Below, one piece after another: positions 54,552-64,000 of a stretch of DNA of 64,000 nt (positions within the stretch are counted from its first letter, which is position 1; each line of letters begins with the position of its first letter). Under the pieces are notes generated by a model. It was given only the letters and a program-made list of their open reading frames with translations. It did not search any database and was not told the DNA's origin. The DNA lies in assembly GCA_030998225.1 (NCBI GenBank), contig JAPYXD010000481.1, positions 124,001 through 188,000 on the forward strand. Direction: 5' to 3'. The position numbers were made by a program, and so were the translations under genes. The stretch comes from Diplolepis rosae. Taxonomy: Eukaryota; Arthropoda; Insecta; Hymenoptera; Diplolepididae.

Positions 54552-55691
54552 TGTGACAACCCGATCTCAGGGCCGTCTTCACGAAACTTCGCGAACTAGA
54601 TTTTAAGTTTTTATTGCGCGGTCCGATTTGAAATCCTATGAAGATAGGAATGTGGATTTTTATTAGTTTCGAATAAGTTCAATTTACTCAAGGTTTATGT
54701 ATTAGGTACAGAAATTCCGCGTACAAAAAAAACGATCGTGTTCGAACACAAGTCAAACAAAAAGTAAAGTATTTTGGGTGTTTCCAAAATAATCTTATTG
54801 GATTAGATTCTTCCCTTAAAACAGTGAGGGCGGATACGAACTAGGCCAATAGTGGGTGTCGGGCCCACGTGCGTTCCCAGCATCTCAAGTGCGGCCACTT
54901 GAGGGTGTCAAAATACAAGTCCTCTTTTGACTCCGGGGAGTAAGGGTTGACAAGTACCCATGTTCTTTCACATTTTACGATCGTTCTGGGGATTTTGGGT
55001 TTGTTGAAATTTGGAATCAAATTTCAACGACTATTGAGTATTTAGCGAAACTCATGGTTTGTAAACCAAACAATTTATACTAGATGGCAATAAATTTAGA
55101 ATTTATTAGTCGCTAGTGACATATCCCAAACTCTCCAGAACGGTTTTCACATAGTCTGGTCCTATTCAGAACAAAGGAAGGCTCTTAAAACTATTTATTA
55201 TTTATTTCTATTGAGGCATTTCCTCGAAGGTTTCCAGACAACCTGTCAATCTGAAAATAAACCATTAATTTAATTATTCTAAGGAACAAGGCTGGTTTAT
55301 TTATCATTTCTCTTAAATTTCAACTTGATCTGGTAAATTTCAGCATGTAAATTAACATTAAATTCATTTTAACAATTTAAGAACTGTGAGATTGTTGCAC
55401 GTGTCCGTACATATAAAGTGACATAAACCAACCCTTGTTATTTTGTCAGTAAAACTAAAAGATTTATTTTTATTCTTAATACTAAAAGTCTCTTTGATCA
55501 TAAACCTTAAGATTTATTCTGCCTTTTTAAGTATTTTAAATAAAATCACAATTGAATTTTCACACGGCATTTCTTTGTTACGTACAATTACGTACGTACC
55601 GAAGAAGTGAATTTGAATCGAGTTCATGAACGCTCGATCTAGTTTATTCGCAATCCGCAAAATAGATGAGCGCGCAGGTGCGATCATCACA
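54552..55691 (-). mobile_element. 3' LTR of a non-autonomous LTR element
   Basis: 1,140 bases, minus sense TGTGATGATCGC...GGGTTGTCACA. It aligns over its whole length with 60839-62013. I counted about ten substitutions, a 5-base insertion here (GGTAC near 54716) and about 40 bases missing here relative to the other copy. AATAAA lies about 60 bases before the LTR end (minus sense). The 4-bp TSD GTAT is at 54548-54551. Confidence 0.92.
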
Positions 55692-55708
55692 CCTCACCCC
55701 CTATTTTC
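55692..55708 (-). other. polypurine tract
   Basis: Minus-sense GAAAATAGGGGGTGAGG directly before the 3' LTR start. Confidence 0.7.
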
Positions 55709-58594
55709 AAAAGAATGTTTACATTCTTTAAGTGAGGTTATATGCAGTTTCTTGTGTTTTAGTGAAAATAAAAGCTTTAATCTGTAATGTCAGGTCATAT
55801 ACTCGCTGATTTTTGTATTAGTTTCCAGTGTTAATTAAAAAATTGCAATTTATAAACCGTGCGCGAGAATCGTGTGAAATGAGGTAAAGTGAACCTTGAC
55901 AGTGATTGTTAATAAAGTAAGGATTTCTTTTACTTCGTTATGGATTCAAGATTTCCAAGGTAAGAAATCAAGTTGTTTTATAGTTTTTGATCTTTAGGAA
56001 TATTAGAGGCAAGTTTGGTTGAACTCACATTAGTTTTCAAATTTTCAAGATTTCTAGGTTATGTAAGTGTGGCTGGTATTGCCGGTAACTATGAATATAA
56101 ATATACACACGTGCATATGCACGTATACCGTATACTAGTGTTGGTTTCTAGTATTTATTCTCAAATAATTAAATTCTTTATATAAATAAGTTAATATTAG
56201 GTAGTTAATTAATTGGGTTTTATGAGATTTCGGAATTTATAATTGTATTCGTTAAGAACAATTATTTTTGATGAAGTGAATATTAATTATTAAATAATTC
56301 AGCTTGACAAGGAAGAGGATGAACAATCTTATCTAAAGTAAAACTCACCATAATAAAAATGATAAGTACGAAAGTTGCCAATGAGGAAAGGACGTCGCAT
56401 CTAGCCAAGTTTGCTATGCATACCAATAAATTACACACTGATTGGTTTCCTGGAGGATAGTCTGATGAAATTACACATGACTAAGCCAGCTATGTTGATG
56501 AGAGGACATGTATTAGGAGTAAAAAGGGCATGGAAAAATTATAATACTGACGGTAAGGTAAAACTACACGTCGTGGGGAATTTGGGTAAGTTTGTAAACT
56601 TTGTTTTTTAAAACATAAAATGTCTAGAGACCTAGATAGGCTAGATTTATTAACGTGGTCATTTGTTATGAAGTGTCGCTTTATTCTGAGTGATTTATTC
56701 ACAAAGGAAAAAGTTAAATTTTGGAAGATCGACTCACAAGGAGGAAAGTTAATTTAAGATTATATAGTGATTCCTATGACTTTGAAATTCTATATGATTT
56801 CCAATGCCAAAGGTAAAAGGAAGGATTATTTATGAAATTTCTTTTCAGGATTTTTATTTTTGTATAACACAGGTAATAAATGGCTAGATACAAGTGAATC
56901 AACTCTAACCAAGAAGAAGGAGGAACAGACGAGTAAAGTTAGTTCTCACGTACCTGTGCACACTCATCTGCAGATGAATCGACAGTTATCAACCTGGTTA
57001 CTGATATAGGAAGGAGGGTAAAAGATGATTGCTTGTCAGGCAAATGAACAGAATGCCGATAGGTAGACCATTCTGTAGAGGAAAAAAAAACAAAGCGTCC
57101 CACAGGAGCGAGCAATCAAGGCAGAATTGGTGCAATTCTATATAGAAAATGGTAGACAGTTCAGAGAGAAAAATTAATAAAAGTGGGTAAGTAAGAATGA
57201 GTGCAGTTTCATACTGCATTATCCCTCACCCCTTACACCGAATTATTTATTCATTTTCCTTTGACAAATGAATGAGTGATTAATGATTTCAATGAAATAT
57301 TAGTGGTAAGATACTTTTTTTTTCAAGCTCTTCTCATTGTTAGAGTTTAACAAAACTTCTCATGTCAACAAGATCAAAAGCGCTTATGAACAAGGAATAT
57401 AAGGACTAGTTTCGCAATGAATAATGTGAATGCACATTGCTATCGTGGATTTCTGGTAGCTTCTGTGAAATTAAATTATAAGGCTCAGGTATAAATAAAC
57501 CCTTCCATATTTGTTGAGCTGACAAGATTATCTAGGGAGGCTAAATTAAACATTCTTTTTTTTCAGATGATGTATTTTGTGCTGTTGAGGTTTACTTCTA
57601 GAGTAATCACGTGGAAATTCCTTCAAACTGCTTTTGTGAAAAAGGATTCAACGACATATTCGCTGGTTATTAAGGTAATTAGGAGGTGAGTTTGTTTTCC
57701 TCATTCAACTGTAAATTACGACCTTGTTAAAAAGTTCTCAAAAGATAGGCTTGTGAGTATACTGTTGAGATAAGATATTCTTATTAATATTAAAACGATT
57801 AGAATTACATATATATATATATAAAGTTATAATTATTTATTATTTAGTTTGATAGATTCTTATTTTATGGCTTTTACTACTACTATTTATCATATGTTTA
57901 TTTAATTGTCGAATTTTACATATAAATTTCTTGTTATTGCTAGCTTTATTTATAACTACATATTTTTGTTATGTTTTAACTAGTTTTTATCGCGAATGAA
58001 GAGTAATTACTTAGCTCTGATCGTATACGAATTTATCCTTGTTTTATAAAAAAAATTTCAGTTTCTGTGGTTAGGATTTTAATACACAAATCTATATCGT
58101 AAATTTCCTTTTAGCTTAAAATTTATAAACATTGTCTAAATCATAGTTGGTTATTTAAATTTATCTATTCATATGTAAAGTTTCTATAATAGCCTATTTT
58201 CTAATTTTTATTTTGAATTTTTATTTGTATTTTTCAATCCTCTTAGTAAAGATGTTTTTGTTCAAATTAACTTTTTCTTTTTTTTTTTTTTTGTAAAATA
58301 TGATAAAATGTAACTAATTTGCATGCGCTAATTTTAATTTATTTTTATTGTACGAGTTTCCACTTGTTCTCGTTAATCGCGATTTCTAAAAAATATTTTC
58401 TTGAGCTGTTACTTGAGCTTCATATATTTGTATTTTAATGATATGGTTTTCCATCGTAGGTGGATTTTACGACAGAGTGAAATACATATTTATCATTTTG
58501 TTCGAATACTATTGTATGACTTTTTTGAGGTTGGATCTAGAAAAGAGCCTCAAAATTTACCAGACCTTCACTTTTTAACTTTTTACTAATCAAT
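55709..58594 (-). other. interior of the LTR element, AT-rich, no recognisable gene
   Basis: No frame with RT, protease, integrase or RNase H motifs on either strand. Short frames near 56411-56702 and 56998-57219 lack features. 57550-57570 has a pyrimidine tract and CAG. Confidence 0.6.
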
Positions 58595-58668
58595 GTGACA
58601 AACTTGCAGTCTTTAAAGATAAAATGGATAAGGCAATTTCTTTTCGTTTCAAAAATATCTTTTTTGCA

Positions 58669-59412
58669 TTATATGCAAGAAGTGTTAAGTATCGAAACGA
58701 ACACAGGTTTAGAAAGATTTTGTTTACAGTCACAAGATAGAATTTTCTTCCCTTTTTGTTCCGATGGATTTGTAAAATCTTTAACGCTGTTACCTTTAAA
58801 ATTTTCTCCGGCACCTTTACCTTTTACCTCGGGCCAAGGTGGCAATACGATCGTTGCATCTACCCGGCCAGGAGGTTTGCTCATACCTGATTCACAACTC
58901 TGTGAATCCAGATCAATAACCAATCCGCTTTCCAGCGCGATTCCACCTATAGGATTTTCTTTTTTCTTTCAGGATAAAGGTGCCTCTCTACCTCGGGCCA
59001 AGGTGGCAATACGTTCGTTGCATCTACCCGGCCAGGAGGTTCCCTACTATCCGATTCATAATCCAATGAATCGAGTGATTCCTTCTCCCGAAGTGTGAGG
59101 ATATTTCTATCAACACTACTCTTATGCGGAGAGATGAATCTTTTTTTGGCAGTCTCATATCCATCACTACCAATTTTAAGATCGTACAAATCCTTTTCTT
59201 TAATATTTTTTCGAATTAGTGTTATTAGTCAGGTGCATGTCGTAATTTTCTATAGTAAACAAATGAAAATTTTCCTTAACAAGTAGATGATTATTAAAAT
59301 AGTCATTGTTGCGTGTAAGGATATCAGGATCGAAATCAAGAGCCGATACAGTGCCATCAATAGCAAATATTTGCTCCTGATCTCTAAGGGTGAAAGTATT
59401 GTCAATAGTCAT
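58669..59412 (-). CDS. unrecognised ORFs of the LTR element interior
   Basis: Three consecutive minus-strand frames (59412-59200, 59189-58947, 58923-58669) of 70-84 codons. The last two share PPGRVDAT and VLPPWPEV, encoded by a 50-base direct repeat (58827-58876 and 58991-59040) offset by 164 bases, so they are in different frames. The first is acidic (MTIDNTFTLRDQEQIFAIDG). None resembles Gag, Pol or Env that I know. The opposite strand is open too (58595-59098), so coding status is uncertain. It could be a captured sequence. Confidence 0.3.
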
Positions 59413-59981
59413 TAGTCTTTAAGTCAGGTGAATTTATTGTTGTGTAACCTTGAGTCTTCGTTTCGGTACCATTTTATTAAAATTTTGTTTCATATTAACT
59501 AAATTTCTCAATAATGTATTTGAATTTGCATTTACTTTACCTGGTTTAAACACCATGAAATAATCGTATTCACCCAATCGTAGCCTCCATCTATTCAGTT
59601 TCGAACTGGGATTTTTTAAAAATTATTATTTATTTTTTTTATTTATTAATTATTGTTTATATATTTTTATCAGTCATATTCATATATACATTATTTATAT
59701 TTATTCCTCGATTGTTTATTACTATATTATATATGTATACTTTCTTAATTTATTTTTATTTATTCGTTTATATATAAATTTTTTATCTGATATTTCCAAA
59801 ACTATTAATCGAGCAAATGTACTAGATATATACATATTTTTCATTTTCAATTATTGTTTTTAATTAATTAATTAATTATTTATTTATTTATATATATTTT
59901 TTTTATCATAACCACTGAAAATGTCAACTTTTTTATCTTCAAATAATAATTTGAATCTATAAGTAATCGATTATTTTTATC
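59413..59981. other. AT-rich interior, no gene seen
   Basis: Long TTTATTTATTTATA-type low-complexity runs. Confidence 0.5.
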
Positions 59982-60272
59982 TTAGTAATATTCGCAAGTT
60001 TCGTTAAATGGAGCACAAAAGACCATAATTCCATAATCATTAAAAAATTTTACTATCCAGCGGTCTGGTTCAGAATATAATTTACAAAAATGAAAAGGTT
60101 CGCACTGATTGGTAATAATTAAACAAAGCTCTTTTTTAATCAATATATCCGAAGTAAAGTCACGAGGAATGAAAAATTGATGTGGCAGACCGTCGTTATC
60201 TATGATGGTGAAAAGCGAATGATTTTCAAGAGAGGTGAAGTAAAAAATGTGACTTTCTCCTAATAGAAACAT
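59982..60272 (-). CDS. unrecognised 96-codon ORF near the 5' end of the LTR element
   Basis: First sizeable frame after the PBS in the element's sense. The product starts MFLLGESHIFYFTSLENHSL and has five Cys and several Phe/Tyr/His. Composition is protein-like and there is no low complexity. It is not recognisable as Gag (no capsid or zinc-knuckle motif). It may be the remnant of a larger or captured gene. Confidence 0.35.
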   Translation of the reverse strand: MFLLGESHIFYFTSLENHSLFTIIDNDGLPHQFFIPRDFTSDILIKKELCLIITNQCEPFHFCKLYSEPDRWIVKFFNDYGIMVFCAPFNETCEYY

Positions 60273-60603
60273 TTTAAAAAGTTTTTAATCAAATTTTCCT
60301 AAAGAAATTTGTCCAGTTCGGAATTCGATTTTTTTTTTATTTGAAAATCATCGAGTGGCAAACTGGGAGATAATCAATTTCCGTCTCCTATTCCATTTAA
60401 ATTTCATATAAAATAAAATTTCGAAACAGAAAAGGCAGAATAAATATCAATGCTCAGAGAGACTCACCATTCATTCTGCATTCTTGTAATCCATACACTT
60501 TTATTTTCACTAAACACTTCGGAATTGCCCTTTTATCACTCCAGCACTAACACTTTCTTTTCTTTTTCAGGTTCGCTGAGTTCTTCAGATCCGCGGGATG
60601 CAG

Positions 60604-60692
60604 CAGTCCAGGTCCAGGGATTCCAGCCGCTTCCAGGTCCAGAGATTCCAGTCGCTTCCAGGTCCAGAGGCAGGTTCCAGGTCCAGGTCCAA
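60604..60692. repeat. CCAGGTCCAG-type minisatellite
   Basis: Units of TTCCAGNCGCTTCCAGGTCCAGAGA recur irregularly about three times, with additional AGGTCCAGGTCCA; GC-rich within an AT-rich element. Confidence 0.75.
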
Positions 60693-60812
60693 CGATGGAT
60701 CGCACTTCACGTACGACCGCTCCGAGCGTTGAGTTTGCACCAGTTGTATGAAATTTTTTTTTTTTGAATGTATATGTTTATATATAGATATATATTTTTT
60801 TTTTTTCAAATA

Positions 60813-60830
60813 ATCCCACCGCTGTCACCA
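60813..60830 (-). other. primer-binding site of the LTR element
   Basis: Minus sense TGGTGACAGCGGTGGGAT, 8 bases after the 5' LTR end. It fixes the element's direction as minus. Confidence 0.7.
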
Positions 60831-60838
60831 ATTTTTAA

Positions 60839-62013
60839 TGTGACAACCCGATCTCAGGGCCGTCTTCACGAAACTTCGCGAACTAGATTTTAAGTTTTTA
60901 TTGCGCGGTCCGATTTGAAATCCTATGAAGATAGGAATGTGGATTTTTATTAGTTTCGAATAAGTTCAATTTACTCAAGGTTTATGTATTACAGAAATTC
61001 CGCGTACAAAAAAAACGATCGTGTTCGAACACAAGTCAAACAAAAAGTAAAGTATTTTGGGTGTTTCCAAAATAATCTTATTGGATTAGATTCTTCCCTT
61101 AAAACAGTGAGGGCGGATACGAACTAGGCCAATAGTGGGTGTCGGGCCCACGTGCGTTCCCAGCATCTCAAGTGCGGCCACTTGAGGGTGTCAAAATACA
61201 AGTCCTCTTTTGACTTCGGGGATCCGTCTCTGGTCACTTAACTTCGATCGTAGATCAATTTTTAAGGGTTGACAAGTACCCATGTTCTTTCACATTTTAC
61301 GATCGTTCTGGGGATTTTGGGTTTGTTGAAATTTGGAATCAAATTTCAACGACTATTGAGTATTTAGCGAAACTCATGGTTTGTAAACCAAACAATTTAT
61401 ACTAGATGGCAATAAATTTAGAATTTATTAGTCGCTAGTGACATTTCCCAAACTCTCCAGAACGGTTTTCACATAGTCTGGTCCTATTCAGAACAAAGGA
61501 AGGCTCTTAAAACTATTTATTATTTATTTCTATTGAGGCATTTCCTCGAAGGTTTCCAGACAACCTGTCAATCTGAAAATAAACCATTAATTTAATTATT
61601 CTAAGGAACAAGACTGGTTTATTTATCATTTCTCTTAAATTTCAACTTGATCTGGTAAATTTCAGCATGTAAATTAACATTAAATTCATTTTAACAATTT
61701 AAGAACTGTGAGATTGTTGCACGTGTCCGTACATATAAAGTGACATAAACCAACCCTTGTTATTTTTTCAGTAAAACTAAAAGATTTATTTTTATTCTTA
61801 ATACTAAAAGTCTCTTTGATCATAAACCTTAAGATTTATTATGCCTTTTTAAGTATTTTAAATAAAATCAAAATTGAATTTTCCCACGGCATTTCTTTGT
61901 TACGTACAATTACGTACGTACCGAAGAAGTGAATTTGAATCGAGTTCATGAACGCTCGATCTAGTTTATTCGCAATTCGCAAAATAGATGAGCGCGCAAG
62001 TGCGATCATCACA
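60839..62013 (-). mobile_element. 5' LTR of the non-autonomous LTR element
   Basis: 1,175 bases, near-identical to 54552-55691, same TGT...ACA ends, followed on the right by TSD GTAT (62014-62017). It contains about 40 bases (61221-61264 region, ATCCGTCTCTGGTCACTTAA...) absent from the other LTR. Confidence 0.92.
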
Positions 62014-62017
62014 GTAT

Positions 62018-62899
62018 GCGCTGAAAAGAGAAGGCATACCACGCGGTAACAAGGAGAACGTTTTTCCCCTATCCGTTTCTCCTGGCACGGGTCGCGGTGT
62101 ACGAAAGGCATACATGGTCTAAGTGCTTGCTGATTGGCCGCCCGTGTCCACAAGCGCCAATCACACGTGCTACCAGCGTAGGCGCGAGCTCCTATTGGGC
62201 AGCAATATGGGAAGGTTAGAAACTTGTGTAGTGATTTAAAATATTCCAAGGAAGATTGAAAACATTGTTAATAAATAATCATAAATTTTAAAATTAAATA
62301 AATGAAAAACATTTAAATAAACTAAAATAAAAATGATCAAATGGTCGCATATTGTTAATTTATTTATAAATCTGGCATTATGCTCATTGTTTACCAGTCA
62401 AAATTATTTTCAAATAATTAATACCAATCCATTGTTATTTGTGGTTTATATTTATAACTATAATTATTTATTGTATTTAATATTTACAAAATTCACCATG
62501 CGATAATAATTATCTTTACTTATAATATTTGATTATTCTTAATATTTTATAACGTAATGATAATTATATTTATTTATAATTGTTGTATTTGTATGTTTAT
62601 TAACTTTTATTTATTACCAATAATCAACCCCTTCCATGCACATAAATAAACAAGCCTACCATAACTAATAATAAATAATTTTAAGAAAGTAAAAGAAATA
62701 TGAGCGCGGGACGCCCATCCAGCGATCATGCATTAAGCTGCTTGACATGAGTAATCGGTTAAGTGGGAGCAACCACAGGTTAGTGTGGCGCTCGCTGAGA
62801 ATACGGACGAACATGTCCGTGAAAACTAGACTGCCTCGTTCTTGCCACATTCACTTCCGGTTTGGAAGTAAATCATTAATTGTGAGCCGAAGACTCAAC
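62018..62899. other. no supported gene
   Basis: A GC-richer part (62018-62220), then AT-rich DNA to about 62690, then mixed sequence. No recognisable frames. Confidence 0.4.
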
Positions 62900-63020
62900 G
62901 AAACCTTGCACTTCTTTCGTGCGAGTCTTATATAAATCTGCTTGTTCTCGTGGCTATCTTATTTTCGTGGATTTCGGGGCGGAGACTCGAGGCTGGGTCG
63001 TCTCAGCACCTTGTAAGTAA
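62900..63020 (+). promoter_or_regulatory. candidate core promoter and first-exon splice donor
   Basis: TATATAAAT at about 62930-62938 is followed after about 60 GC-richer bases by CACCTT/GTAAGTAAC at 63010-63018, a strong donor match. A TATA-driven non-coding first exon would fit, but an LTR is equally possible. No downstream exon is identifiable in the window. Confidence 0.25.
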
Positions 63021-64000
63021 CTTTTCTTCTCAAATCTGAAACTTTTGCTTCAATAACTCGGAAACACTGCTTTTCTACATATATACATGAAAATTTAATA
63101 GTATATTACATTACAAGGGGCGAAACAGAGCGATTGCATAAGTGTGAAGTTTGCTGCCCGAGTGAAACGAGGGCTGCAATCACACGAAATGCTTTCGCTG
63201 TATTTTGTTTCGAGTAATGTATACTATTTTTCATAGCAACTCTTTTGAGAATTTGATTGGCTGTAACTGTGGAGCGGGTTGAAACAGCGACTTTCAACCC
63301 TAGGGTTGAAAATCGTAGTTTCAACCCGATCTACAGGTACCGAAAATCGGGTTTTCAAAGGAGGCGCTATGAAAAATATAATACAATATATAACACTATA
63401 ATCTATTTAAATACCGACAGATTTGAGGCTAGACAATTAATGTTATACACATGTTCGTATAATTGTGATCATCTTGTTGCTCGAATCCAAGTATTTAAAA
63501 ATATAAATTTTTTTTTCTCTCAAATAAAACAAGAAAGTGTTCATTTTATTCAATTTCAGAGAACGAAACCAACGACGAATCTTTCCTTCTTTTGATTATT
63601 GATCTGTAAGATTTTAAGAACTGAAATGATTTGGTCGCGTGGTCTCTGGGATTGAGTCGGTGAGATTTTCGCTGAATCGATCGGTGGTATGGGCATTCAC
63701 TGAAAAATCAGTGGTTTCTGCCATACTACTGGCGAAATCGGTGAAAATGTTCGCAGAAATGAATTAGTGACCATGATTTCACTGATTAATTCAGTTGCAA
63801 GTTTGACGTTGAAAGTCATTTAATTTACCTTTACATGAAATATCAGCTTCGTAAATTATTTCTAAAAATTAATAATACCTCATTACAAGTACAATTTGTT
63901 TATGCATGATCAGTTTTTTTTCTTAAATGACACTAAGTTTCTTTTCAATATAGAAATTATACTGCCAAAGAGAATATTTGATTATGAGTTTTGTTTTATG
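63021..64000. other. no supported gene; palindrome at 63276-63327
   Basis: 63276-63327 is a 52-base palindrome of four alternating GGGTTGAAA words, including the perfect 20-base TTTCAACCCTAGGGTTGAAA (63292-63311). The open frame at 63257-63595 crosses it and has no motif. The rest is AT-rich. Confidence 0.55.

Noticed and set aside
58595..59098. 167-codon + strand frame as the main gene of the LTR element
   Set aside because: It is opposite to the element's direction fixed by PBS and PPT, and lacks recognisable features.
60585..60809. 74-codon frame near the 5' LTR as Gag
   Set aside because: It is made from the CCAGGTCCAG minisatellite and flanking poly(A/T).

Overview
The window looks like a stretch of an AT-rich insect genome made up almost entirely of transposable elements. 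The clues are an R1-clade non-LTR retrotransposon, a Ty3/gypsy pol, a mariner, hAT-type elements with 8-bp target-site duplications (TSDs), a tRNA-derived SINE and a THAP-domain fragment. I cannot name the species. No complete host protein gene, rRNA or conventional tRNA gene is visible. Every long coding region is a decayed or truncated mobile element.

Layout. 1-4.7 kb: GC-richer remains of a minus-strand LTR element (broken gag, PBS-like site, 10-bp tandem repeat) and an array of short hairpins at 3.8-4.1 kb. 4.7-6.6 kb: AT-rich with two dispersed repeats. 6.6-10.3 kb: minus-strand R1-clade element, broken ORF1 and ORF2. 10.3-18 kb: dispersed foldback repeats, MITEs and a THAP fragment. 18.3-19.0 kb: dead mariner. 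20.3-24.9 kb: repeat copies, then a minus-strand Ty3/gypsy pol with a 196-bp LTR. 26-32 kb: microsatellite, a 1.7-kb hAT-type foldback with a perfect TSD, a nested foldback and a MITE. 33.7-46 kb: a cluster of palindromic elements, with a 5'-truncated R1 copy at 36.3-37.6 kb. 47-54 kb: further foldbacks, a hAT element carrying a 93-bp tandem array, and a hairpin repeat. 54.55-62.01 kb: a minus-strand LTR element with two long near-identical LTRs, PBS, PPT and a 4-bp TSD but no recognisable polymerase. 62-64 kb: mostly AT-rich, with one candidate promoter/first exon.

The most interesting signal is a set of foldback elements whose ends carry a hammerhead-ribozyme-like core (CTGANGA, a stem, then GAAAC). 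At least two sequence families, plus a possible diverged third, occur at 12 sites, and the elements concerned combine inverted arms with internal tandem arrays. This resembles the hammerhead motifs known from Penelope-like elements, but no Penelope-type RT/GIY-YIG gene is visible. One of these foldbacks has been invaded by a 2.6-kb palindromic cluster of tRNA-derived SINE units flanked by a 14-bp TSD. Inverted (flipped) SINE copies recur at two other loci, so the inversion looks like a habit of the family. All comparisons were made by eye.
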